Shown: positions 1 to 4,367 of the stretch, piece after piece
Layout of the letters: each line of letters starts with the position of its first letter
Numbering within the stretch: the stretch's first letter is position 1
NCBI GenBank assembly: GCA_035354275.1
Contig: DAOQAU010000075.1
Coordinates: 1-5,551 of the forward strand
DNA length: 5,551 bases
Direction: 5' to 3'
Source of the DNA: DAOQAU01 sp035354275
GTDB lineage: Bacteria; Cyanobacteriota; Vampirovibrionia; Gastranaerophilales; Gastranaerophilaceae
The notes under the pieces: generated by a model
What the model was told of the DNA's origin: nothing
What the model saw: the letters and a program-made list of their open reading frames with translations, nothing else
Database searches by the model: none
Translations under genes and position numbers: made by a program

Positions 1-180
1 GACGGAGTTACCCCGAAAAAAGAAACAAAATATTCCCAAGGAAAAATACCCACCATACTTGAAAAAATATTTTACAGACAAAACGGAACCATAGAAGAAA
101 TAGAAAAATACGGTATGGACGGCGGTTTTATAGAAAGAAAATATTATCCGCTAAAAAAGACATTTATAACTTACATATAA
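1..180 (+). CDS. C-terminal end of an unrecognised protein (5' truncated)
   Basis: Frame 1 is open from the first base to a TAA at 178-180, giving the last 59 residues of a protein whose start lies outside the window. The fragment is rich in Lys, Glu, Ile and Tyr, like the other proteins here, and ends in a basic and aromatic stretch (residues KYYPLKKTFITYI). It contains a possible helix (ILEKIFYRQNGTIEEIEKYG) and shows no cysteine or histidine pair, transmembrane segment or recognisable active-site motif. I do not recognise the family. Its reality as a gene is supported by the codon use matching the neighbouring genes and by the hairpin that follows within 10 bases of the stop. Its function cannot be assigned from this piece. 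Confidence 0.7.
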   Translation, partial: DGVTPKKETKYSQGKIPTILEKIFYRQNGTIEEIEKYGMDGGFIERKYYPLKKTFITYI

Positions 181-185
181 TTTTT

Positions 186-219
186 AGGGGTTTGTTCTAG
201 GCAAACCCTATTTATTTAA
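186..219 (+). terminator. Probable intrinsic terminator after the first gene
   Basis: A perfect 7-bp stem pairs GGGTTTG (188-194) with CAAACCC (202-208) around a 7-base loop. Two G-U pairs could extend it inward. It starts 8 bases after the stop codon and is followed by TATTTATTTAATT, which is T-rich but not a clean T-tract. Position and shape fit a rho-independent terminator of moderate strength that separates the upstream gene from rplI. Confidence 0.6.
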
Positions 220-241
220 TTAATATTAATTTACTTTCCCC

Positions 242-270
242 TCGACATTTTTTTTTGTTTTTAGTACGAT
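242..270 (+). promoter_or_regulatory. Sigma70-type promoter of rplI
   Basis: A -35 box TCGACA (242-247, 5 of 6 matches to TTGACA) is separated by exactly 17 bases, mostly T, from a -10 box TACGAT (265-270, 4 of 6 matches to TATAAT). Transcription would start near 277, leaving a leader of about 29 bases that carries the AAGGAG ribosome binding site (294-299), 6 bases before the ATG at 306. It lies just after the putative terminator, as expected for the start of a new transcription unit. Confidence 0.55.
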
Positions 271-305
271 AAATACACTGACAAACAAGAAAAAAGGAGA
301 ATACA

Positions 306-809
306 ATGCAGGTAATACTTAGAAAAGACGTACAAAACCTCGGCGAAGCAGGGGATTTGATAAATGTAAAAGACGGATACGCAAGAAACTTCTTGCTTCC
401 GCAAAAAATGGCTGAAGTTGCAACAGACGGTGCTGTTAAAAACCGTGAACAAAATTTAGCAAGAATTAAAGCAAAGCAAGAAAAATTACACCAACAAGCA
501 TTAGAGCAGGCTCAAAAAATCGAAAAAGTAGCTCTTCTTGAATTAAGCGCAAAAGCAGGTGAAAGCGGAAAACTTTTCGGTACAATTACAACCAAAAAAC
601 TTGCCGAAGAACTTCTTGACAAATCAGGCATTGATGTTGACAGAAAAAATCTTTCACTCAACGCACCTATCAACAAAATCGGCGAATATAAAATGCTTAT
701 CAAACTTACTTCAAAAGTCAAAACCGAAATTAAAATAAACGTAGTCGCTTCTGAAATAATTAAAGAAGAATTAGTTGAAGAAATTAAAGAAGAAACTTTA
801 GAAGAGTGA
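306..809 (+). CDS. rplI: 50S ribosomal protein L9
   Basis: This encodes L9, which binds 23S rRNA near the L1 stalk base and reaches outward from the large subunit. The protein is 167 residues. The N-terminal rRNA-binding domain (about 1-40) carries the family pattern: LG at 12-13, G16, then VKDGYARNFLLP at 21-32. A charged helical linker follows (about 41-75, rich in Lys, Glu and Gln). The C-terminal domain includes GKLFGTITTKKLAEEL and ends in a beta strand at INVVA (144-148). L9 is usually near 148 residues, and here a further 19-residue tail with nine glutamates extends it. The ATG has a strong AAGGAG site 6 bases upstream. The stop TGA (807-809) lies inside the first unit of a 7-base repeat array. 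The gene probably heads the transcript that continues into the methyltransferase gene. Confidence 0.97.
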   Translation: MQVILRKDVQNLGEAGDLINVKDGYARNFLLPQKMAEVATDGAVKNREQNLARIKAKQEKLHQQALEQAQKIEKVALLELSAKAGESGKLFGTITTKKLAEELLDKSGIDVDRKNLSLNAPINKIGEYKMLIKLTSKVKTEIKINVVASEIIKEELVEEIKEETLEE

Positions 810-833
810 ACAGTAATCAGTGAACAGTGAACA
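806..833 (+). repeat. Heptamer tandem array A (GTGAACA units)
   Basis: Four consecutive 7-base units read GTGAACA, GTAATCA, GTGAACA, GTGAACA (806-812, 813-819, 820-826, 827-833). The array begins at the last base of the penultimate rplI codon, so the rplI stop codon is part of unit 1, and it ends directly at the ribosome binding site of the next gene. Closely related units recur at 2860-2887, and on the opposite strand at 870-897. This suggests a dispersed heptamer repeat family in this genome. Heptanucleotide intergenic arrays (STRR) are known in cyanobacteria; membership here is only an analogy. Confidence 0.75.
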
Positions 834-850
834 GAGGAGGAAGAAAATTG
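834..850 (+). promoter_or_regulatory. Ribosome binding site fixing a TTG start
   Basis: GAGGAGGAA (834-842) is an excellent anti-16S match, with GGAGG at 836-840, 7 bases before TTG at 848-850. It decides the start of the methyltransferase gene. The upstream in-frame GTG at 827 lies inside the heptamer array and in front of this site, so it cannot use it. Confidence 0.85.
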
Positions 851-1948
851 ACAACAAAAAAGGATTTTCAGCTCACTGCTCACAGCTCACGCCTCACTTT
901 GAACTGCCTTGCAATAGGATCTCTGCCGCACAAGAGTGTTGAAGATGCCATAAAGCTTGTCAGCCAAAATTTTCAGATTCCTTTTTGGCCGCAACTTTCC
1001 AAGCTGAATAAAAATGAAGATATGATTTTCCAATTTTTGGAAAACATGCCGGGCATCTGCACAAATGATGAAAAAACTTATCTTGAAAATGACTCTGATG
1101 AATTTTTTGAGCAGCTTGAATGTTTTTTTATCGACTGGGAAGAAGTAACGCTAAATAAAAATCTTGAAAAACTTGAAAAATACGGGATTTCAGAGAAAAA
1201 TTCCGCAACAGTAGTACCGTTTTTAAGCTTAATAAAAAAAACTTTGCCCGACTTTGCAAAAGGACAGATAGTGGGTCCTTTCACGCTTGCGACTTCTCTT
1301 ACTGACAAAGAGGGGAAATGTGCTTTTTATGATGAGACTCTAAGAGAAGTTATCATTAAAACCCTCTGCTTAAAAGCCCTTTGGCAAATAAACGAAATAA
1401 AAAAAGCATCCCCCGAAACAACCCCGATAATTTTTATTGACGAGCCTTCGATGTCACAGCTTGGCACCTCGGCTTTTATAACGATTTCTAAAGACGAGGT
1501 TGTTGACATGATAAAAGAAGTTTCCGATTTGATAAAACAAAACGGAGCAATAAGTGCCATTCACTGTTGCGGAAAGTGCGATTGGAGTATCCCTATTCAA
1601 GCGGATGTTGATATAATAAATCTTGACGGCTACTTTTTTGCCCAAAATTTAAGCACTTTTTCAAAAGAAGTTAAAACATTTTTGCAAAAAGGGGGCAAAA
1701 TAGCATGGGGGATTATTCCTACCCTCGATAAAGATGCCCTTGAAAAAGCAGACTTAACAAAAATGATTTCAAAATTTGAACAAGCAATCGGATTTTTGGA
1801 GCAAAAAGGACTCAACAAAGATTTATTAATAAATAACACTCTGATAACACCCTCTTGCGGTGCAGGCTCTTTGACGGTAGAATTAGCACAGAAAGCAATG
1901 AATTTAACAAATGAACTTTCAAAAGAATTAAAGGAAAAGTATAAATAA
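848..1948 (+). CDS. MetE-like/UROD-fold zinc methyltransferase (short core form)
   Basis: From TTG the product is 366 residues, about the size of a single MetE catalytic barrel. Family marks are GSLPH (24-28), FWPQL (46-50), GPFTLATS (143-150), FIDEPSMSQLGTSAF (196-210), HCCGKCDW (239-246) and TPSCGAGSL (334-342). In MetE-type enzymes an H-x-C pair and a distant cysteine bind the zinc that activates the thiol methyl acceptor; H239, C241 and C337 fit these roles. The N-terminal folate-binding half of full MetE is absent, which suggests the methyl donor is a methyl-corrinoid protein, as in reported core-MetE and folate-independent methionine synthases. The methyl acceptor (homocysteine or another thiol) cannot be read from sequence. 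Residues 8-17 (QLTAHSSRLT) are encoded by a heptamer repeat array. It sits between rplI and a CooC-like gene, probably in one transcript. General class is confident, substrate is not. Confidence 0.85.
   Translation: MTTKKDFQLTAHSSRLTLNCLAIGSLPHKSVEDAIKLVSQNFQIPFWPQLSKLNKNEDMIFQFLENMPGICTNDEKTYLENDSDEFFEQLECFFIDWEEVTLNKNLEKLEKYGISEKNSATVVPFLSLIKKTLPDFAKGQIVGPFTLATSLTDKEGKCAFYDETLREVIIKTLCLKALWQINEIKKASPETTPIIFIDEPSMSQLGTSAFITISKDEVVDMIKEVSDLIKQNGAISAIHCCGKCDWSIPIQADVDIINLDGYFFAQNLSTFSKEVKTFLQKGGKIAWGIIPTLDKDALEKADLTKMISKFEQAIGFLEQKGLNKDLLINNTLITPSCGAGSLTVELAQKAMNLTNELSKELKEKYK
869..897 (-). repeat. Heptamer tandem array B, inverted and inside a coding region
   Basis: Read on the minus strand, four 7-base units follow one another: GTGAGGC, GTGAGCT, GTGAGCA, GTGAGCT (897 down to 870). 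On the plus strand they encode residues 8-17 of the methyltransferase in frame. The orientation is opposite to array A (806-833), so the two form an imperfect inverted repeat around the ribosome binding site and TTG start. The recognisable family core starts just after it (about residue 19), so the array looks like an insertion tolerated in a variable N-terminus. Confidence 0.75.
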
Positions 1949-1949
1949 T

Positions 1950-2084
1950 TGTCATGCTGAATTTATTTCAGCATCTTTCCGGCTTTGTATATCGGATAGA
2001 TCCTGATACATCGCAGGCGATACTCTCCCTTGTAACTCTCGCTAAAGCTCGAGAACAAGAAGAGAAGACAAGTTCAGGATGACA
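1950..2084. repeat. Intergenic inverted-repeat element with internal hairpins
   Basis: The 158-base gap between two genes is almost filled by a structured element. Its ends, TGTCATGCTGAA (1950-1961) and TTCAGGATGACA (2073-2084), are inverted copies matching at 11 of 12 positions. Inside the left end is a perfect 8-bp hairpin (1954-1961 with 1967-1974, loop TTTAT). A second, interrupted hairpin pairs CTTGT (2029-2033) with ACAAG (2055-2059) and TCTCG (2037-2041) with CGAGA (2050-2054). ATCCTGA at 2000-2006 can pair with the right end too, so alternative folds exist. There is no open frame of note and no clear T-tract. The layout resembles dispersed palindromic elements of bacterial intergenic regions (REP or MITE-like). 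It may cut or stabilise the message between the two genes. Confidence 0.7.
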
Positions 2085-2106
2085 CAACATTAAAGGAGAA
2101 ATATAT

Positions 2107-2856
2107 TTGACAATTAAGCTGGCAATCACAGGAAAAAGCGGAAGCGGAAAAACAACGGTTACAAAAGCATTTTTGAGAATTTTTAAAGAAATGTTTCCCG
2201 AAAAATCAATTTTGCTTTTTGACAACGACCTTTCAAGCGAACTTGGACACAGTTTCGGGCTTGACATAAGAAACACAATCTATGGGATAAGAAGCGGAAA
2301 ACACGAATACAAAACCGGAATCCCGCAAGATATGACAAAACAGGAATATATTGACTGGGCACTCGAAGATATAGTCGTACAACTGGACGAAAATGTCGAT
2401 ATAATAGTTTCATGGCTTGTCGCTTCAAAAGACTGCAGATGCCCGATTACAAAACAGATAAACGACGCTCTGGTAAAATTTATCGAAAGATATGATATAG
2501 TAATTTTTGACTGCGAATTTGACTTAAAATACTTAAATCAGCTTGTGGATGTTGAAGTTGACACCGCATTAATCGTGGCAAACCCGACAGATGAATCGGC
2601 ACATCTTGCAAAAAGGATAGAAGAATTCAGCGCAAAATACTCGGCAGGCGGACAAATCGGTGTTATACTCAATAAAGTAGAAAACACGGAAATCACATCG
2701 GTATTTGAACTTTTGAAAAAATATGACCTTGAAATTTTAGGCGTAATCCCTACTGATAAAGAACTCATACACAATTCAATAGAAAAAGATTCCGAATTGG
2801 TTCAAGAATCAATAAAACAGTTTTATTTCAGATTGAATTTACCGCAAGGGGGATAA
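2107..2856 (+). CDS. CooC-like P-loop ATPase (metallochaperone family)
   Basis: The 249-residue product belongs to the SIMIBI/MinD-type ATPases. A deviant Walker A, GKSGSGKTT (9-17), has both the signature lysine K10 and K15. A switch region LLFDNDLSSELG (36-47), a Walker-B-like IVIFDCEFDL (131-140) and a nucleotide-base motif GVILNKV (185-191) follow. CRC at 110-112 matches the C-x-C motif that binds nickel or zinc at the dimer interface of CooC, the ATPase that assists nickel insertion into carbon monoxide dehydrogenase. This makes a metal or corrinoid-protein maturation role more likely than cell division or plasmid partition. The start is TTG at 2107, with GGAG (2095-2098) 8 bases upstream. 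It lies between a methyltransferase and folD, which fits service to a C1 enzyme; no CODH subunit is in the window. The client is unknown. The stop codon abuts heptamer array C. Confidence 0.85.
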   Translation: MTIKLAITGKSGSGKTTVTKAFLRIFKEMFPEKSILLFDNDLSSELGHSFGLDIRNTIYGIRSGKHEYKTGIPQDMTKQEYIDWALEDIVVQLDENVDIIVSWLVASKDCRCPITKQINDALVKFIERYDIVIFDCEFDLKYLNQLVDVEVDTALIVANPTDESAHLAKRIEEFSAKYSAGGQIGVILNKVENTEITSVFELLKKYDLEILGVIPTDKELIHNSIEKDSELVQESIKQFYFRLNLPQGG

Positions 2857-2859
2857 TCA

Positions 2860-2887
2860 GTGAGCTGTGAGCAGTGAACGGCAAACG
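2860..2887 (+). repeat. Heptamer tandem array C (GTGAGCW units)
   Basis: Units GTGAGCT (2860-2866), GTGAGCA (2867-2873), GTGAACG (2874-2880) and the decayed GCAAACG (2881-2887) follow the TAA stop of the CooC-like gene. The string TAATCAGTGA is shared exactly with array A (814-823 and 2854-2863), and over 21 bases the two arrays match at 18 positions. In this copy the TAA of the shared string is the actual stop codon. The orientation is the same as array A. Confidence 0.7.
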
Positions 2888-2904
2888 GGATAGCAAAAAT
2901 CCCG
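2886..2904. other. Small G+C-rich hairpin before folD
   Basis: CGGGAT (2886-2891) pairs perfectly with ATCCCG (2899-2904) around a 7-base A-rich loop. It is directly downstream of heptamer array C and 14 bases before the GGGGG ribosome binding site (2919-2923) of folD. No T-tract follows, so it is not a standard intrinsic terminator. It could protect the folD message end after processing, or be part of the repeat unit. Confidence 0.4.
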
Positions 2905-2929
2905 CCAACAAAAACAAAGGGGGCAAAAA

Positions 2930-3769
2930 ATGGCAATTATTCTTGACGGAAAAAAATTAAGCGAAAAAATTCTTCACGAATTGGAAGAAAAAATTTCCAA
3001 TCTTGACAAAAAGCCTTCTTTTGCGGTGATTTTAGTAGGGAATGACCCTGCAAGCGAGCTTTATGTAAACATAAAAGAAAAAAAATCAAAACTTTTGGGA
3101 ATAAATTTTTCAAAAATAACTTACCCTGAAAACATTGACGAAAAAACTTTGTTGAAAAAAATTGAAGAATTAAACAAAGATGACAAAATTGATGCTATGT
3201 TGGTCCAAATGCCGCTTCCAAAACACATTAATGCGCAAAATATAATTCAGGCAATTTCACCCAAAAAAGACGCCGACGGGATTACACCGGAGAATATCGG
3301 AAGAATTTCGATAGGCGCAGAACCTTTTGCCTACCCTTGCACTCCTTTGGGAATTGTTAAACTTTTGGAAGAATATAAAATAGAACTTCAAGGCAAACAC
3401 GCCGTTATTATAGGACGCTCAAATATTGTCGGAAAACCCCTTGCTCAAATGCTTTTAAACAAAAATGCAACGGTCACAATCTGCCACAGCAAAACAAAAA
3501 ACCTTTCACAAATAACAAAAACCGCCGATATTCTAATTTCAGCAATAGGCAGTCCAAAATTTGTGAAAAAAGACATGGTAAAACAAAATGCGACAGTAAT
3601 AGATGTAGGAACTTCCAAATCAAAAGGCAAAACGCTCGGTGATGTTGATTTTGAAAACGTTTTGCCTTTAAGTTCTTATATAACTCCCGTGCCGGGAGGT
3701 GTGGGTCCGATGACCATTGCCTGCCTGATGAAAAATGTTTTAGAAATTAGCCGCCTCCGCCTGTATTAA
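2930..3769 (+). CDS. folD: Bifunctional methylenetetrahydrofolate dehydrogenase / methenyltetrahydrofolate cyclohydrolase
   Basis: FolD interconverts 5,10-methylene-, 5,10-methenyl- and 10-formyl-tetrahydrofolate in the cytoplasm, supplying C1 units for purines, formyl-Met-tRNA and methyl synthesis. The 279-residue length is normal. The catalytic domain shows YVNIKEKK with Y45 and catalytic lysine K49, QMPLP with Q93, and KKDADG with D116, corresponding to E. coli Y50, K54, Q98 and D121. The Rossmann part shows GRSNIVGKP (162-170), ICHSKT (184-189), ISAIGSP (203-209) and VIDVGTS (223-229), and the closing signature ITPVPGGVGPMTIA is at 251-264. ATG has a GGGGG site 6 bases upstream. It follows the CooC-like gene by 73 bases, which hold array C and a hairpin. 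Its last 23 bases overlap the end of a convergent minus-strand gene. No terminator follows directly. Confidence 0.97.
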   Translation: MAIILDGKKLSEKILHELEEKISNLDKKPSFAVILVGNDPASELYVNIKEKKSKLLGINFSKITYPENIDEKTLLKKIEELNKDDKIDAMLVQMPLPKHINAQNIIQAISPKKDADGITPENIGRISIGAEPFAYPCTPLGIVKLLEEYKIELQGKHAVIIGRSNIVGKPLAQMLLNKNATVTICHSKTKNLSQITKTADILISAIGSPKFVKKDMVKQNATVIDVGTSKSKGKTLGDVDFENVLPLSSYITPVPGGVGPMTIACLMKNVLEISRLRLY

Positions 3770-4055
3770 TTGTTCCGGCTTTTTTAGCTTCTTCTTGTAC
3801 AAGCTTTAGTTCAGAATCATATTTGGCATTTAAAGTTTTCAACTGTGTTTCATAAGCAGCAATCTTTATTTCAAAATTCTTATCAATTTTCTTAAGTTCA
3901 TACATCGCGTCACAATCCGGATCCGCACCTTGCTGTATAGCATCAGCCATTTGTTGTTGTACATAATCTCTTTGGTTAGCTGTTACCATTTGCTCAAATA
4001 CACAATTATTTCTTTCGCTAATAACATTCATTAAATCTAATAAAATCGGAAGCAT
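3747..4055 (-). CDS. Small coiled-coil protein of unknown function
   Basis: The 102-residue product is not a family I recognise. The start at 4055-4053 is chosen because AAGGAG (plus-strand 4063-4068) lies 7 bases upstream on the minus strand; the frame stays open to an ATG at 4178, but the extra 41 residues cross the promoter and have no ribosome site. A short hydrophobic N-terminal helix (MLPILLDLMNVI) is too brief for a signal peptide. A Gln-rich segment follows (YVQQQMADAIQQGADPDCD), then a strongly charged helix with heptad-like spacing (about 52-93), and finally TINTGGGG. Cysteines are at 18 and 48. Such short helical proteins occur as secreted or needle-like subunits, phage structural parts or adaptors, but nothing here chooses among these. 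The gene has its own promoter, and its 3' end overlaps folD by 23 bases, tail to tail. Confidence 0.75.
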   Translation of the reverse strand: MLPILLDLMNVISERNNCVFEQMVTANQRDYVQQQMADAIQQGADPDCDAMYELKKIDKNFEIKIAAYETQLKTLNAKYDSELKLVQEEAKKAGTINTGGGG

Positions 4056-4077
4056 CTCTTTTCTCCTTGTTGTATAT

Positions 4078-4106
4078 CTTATATATATAAAGTATATACT
4101 ATTCAA
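4078..4106 (-). promoter_or_regulatory. Probable promoter of the small coiled-coil gene
   Basis: On the minus strand TTGAAT (4106-4101) and TATAAG (4083-4078) are 17 bases apart, placing the start of transcription near 4071 and leaving a leader of about 16 bases with AAGGAG in it. The spacer contains the palindrome AGTATATACT (4091-4100). The region is a run of alternating T and A, so other -10 choices such as TATACT are possible. Confidence 0.45.
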
Positions 4107-4128
4107 AATATTGCCCACTTTGTCTTGT

Positions 4129-4138
4129 TTGTTAACAA
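4129..4138. promoter_or_regulatory. Palindrome TTGTTAACAA, operator candidate
   Basis: A perfect 10-base palindrome lies 22 bases upstream of the -35 box of the small coiled-coil gene. A further TGTAACA half-site-like string follows at 4141-4147. It could be a regulator binding site, but short AT-rich palindromes arise easily by chance in DNA of this composition. Confidence 0.2.
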
Positions 4139-4197
4139 TTTGTAACATTATGTTTAAAAACCAATATATTGCTTGCATTTGAGGTTATGTTTATTCT

Positions 4198-4234
4198 GCG
4201 GCTGCGGTAAAATTAAAATTTTTCTCGCAGCCGC
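4198..4234. repeat. Hairpin 1 of a three-hairpin block
   Basis: GCGGCTGCG (4198-4206) pairs perfectly with CGCAGCCGC (4226-4234), 9 bp. The 19-base loop can itself pair AAAAT with ATTTT. It is a G+C-rich stem in AT-rich DNA and lacks a T-tract on either strand, so it is not a standard terminator. The whole gene-free stretch 4056-4367 consists of the promoter of the minus-strand gene, about 90 AT-rich bases with nothing clear beyond a palindrome, the three hairpins, and the mutS2 promoter. Confidence 0.75.
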
Positions 4235-4243
4235 CCTAGTCCA

Positions 4244-4289
4244 GCGGGAGCCAAGCTACCCTTTTACCAAGGCTATGCTTGGCTCCCGC
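4244..4289. repeat. Hairpin 2 of a three-hairpin block
   Basis: GCGGGAGCCAAGC (4244-4256) and GCTTGGCTCCCGC (4277-4289) form a perfect 13-bp stem. The 20-base loop continues the helix imperfectly: TA pairs with TA (4257-4258, 4274-4275) and CCTT (4260-4263) with AAGG (4269-4272), leaving a TTACC apical loop. It is separated from hairpin 1 by 9 bases and from hairpin 3 by 12. This is the most stable structure in the window. Confidence 0.8.
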
Positions 4290-4301
4290 CTTCTTAAGGT
4301 C

Positions 4302-4350
4302 GGGCACGAAAAACACTAAAATTTGTAAAATTTTGTATTTTTCCGTGCCC
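4302..4350. repeat. Hairpin 3 of a three-hairpin block, reaching into the mutS2 promoter
   Basis: GGGCACG (4302-4308) pairs with CGTGCCC (4344-4350). The stem continues through AAAAA/TTTTT (4309-4313, 4338-4342) and, after small interruptions, AAAATTT/AAATTTT (4318-4324, 4328-4334) around a GTA loop. Nearly the whole 49-base segment is therefore one long hairpin. Its right arm contains the -35 hexamer and most of the spacer of the proposed mutS2 promoter. Confidence 0.8.
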
Positions 4351-4361
4351 TCAACTATAAT
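4333..4361 (+). promoter_or_regulatory. mutS2 promoter, predicted leaderless start
   Basis: A perfect -10 box TATAAT (4356-4361) is preceded, with 17 bases between, by TTGTAT (4333-4338, 3 of 6 matches to TTGACA). With usual spacing the first transcribed base is 4368, the A of the mutS2 ATG. No purine-rich ribosome binding site exists in the 18 bases before the ATG. Both facts point to a leaderless message. Confidence 0.6.
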
Positions 4362-4367
4362 AAGTTT

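Noticed and set aside
827..847. GTG at 827 as the methyltransferase start
   Set aside because: It lies inside the heptamer array and upstream of the strong GAGGAGGAA site, which is correctly spaced for TTG at 848; the added residues would encode the ribosome binding site itself.
512..883. Minus-strand open frame across rplI and the array
   Set aside because: Its protein is Ser/Leu/Ile-rich low-complexity, as expected for the antisense of a Lys/Glu-rich gene, and it overlaps a certain rplI.
1968..2276. Minus-strand open frame across the palindromic element and the start of the CooC-like gene
   Set aside because: It runs antisense through a certain P-loop domain and repeat DNA, with no recognisable motif.
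806..2887. CRISPR array from the short repeats
   Set aside because: Units are 7 bases long, directly tandem, without unique spacers and without nearby cas genes.
4056..4178. Longer version of the small minus-strand protein starting at 4178
   Set aside because: The extra 41 codons cross the likely promoter and ribosome binding site and have no ribosome site of their own.
4169..4197. Plus-strand promoter TTGCTT-17-TATTCT before the hairpin block
   Set aside because: Weak matches (3 of 6 and 4 of 6), and the predicted start would fall inside the left arm of hairpin 1, so it would not produce an intact structured RNA.
4198..4234. Hairpin 1 as an intrinsic terminator
   Set aside because: No T-tract follows on either strand, and the adjacent genes are transcribed away from it.
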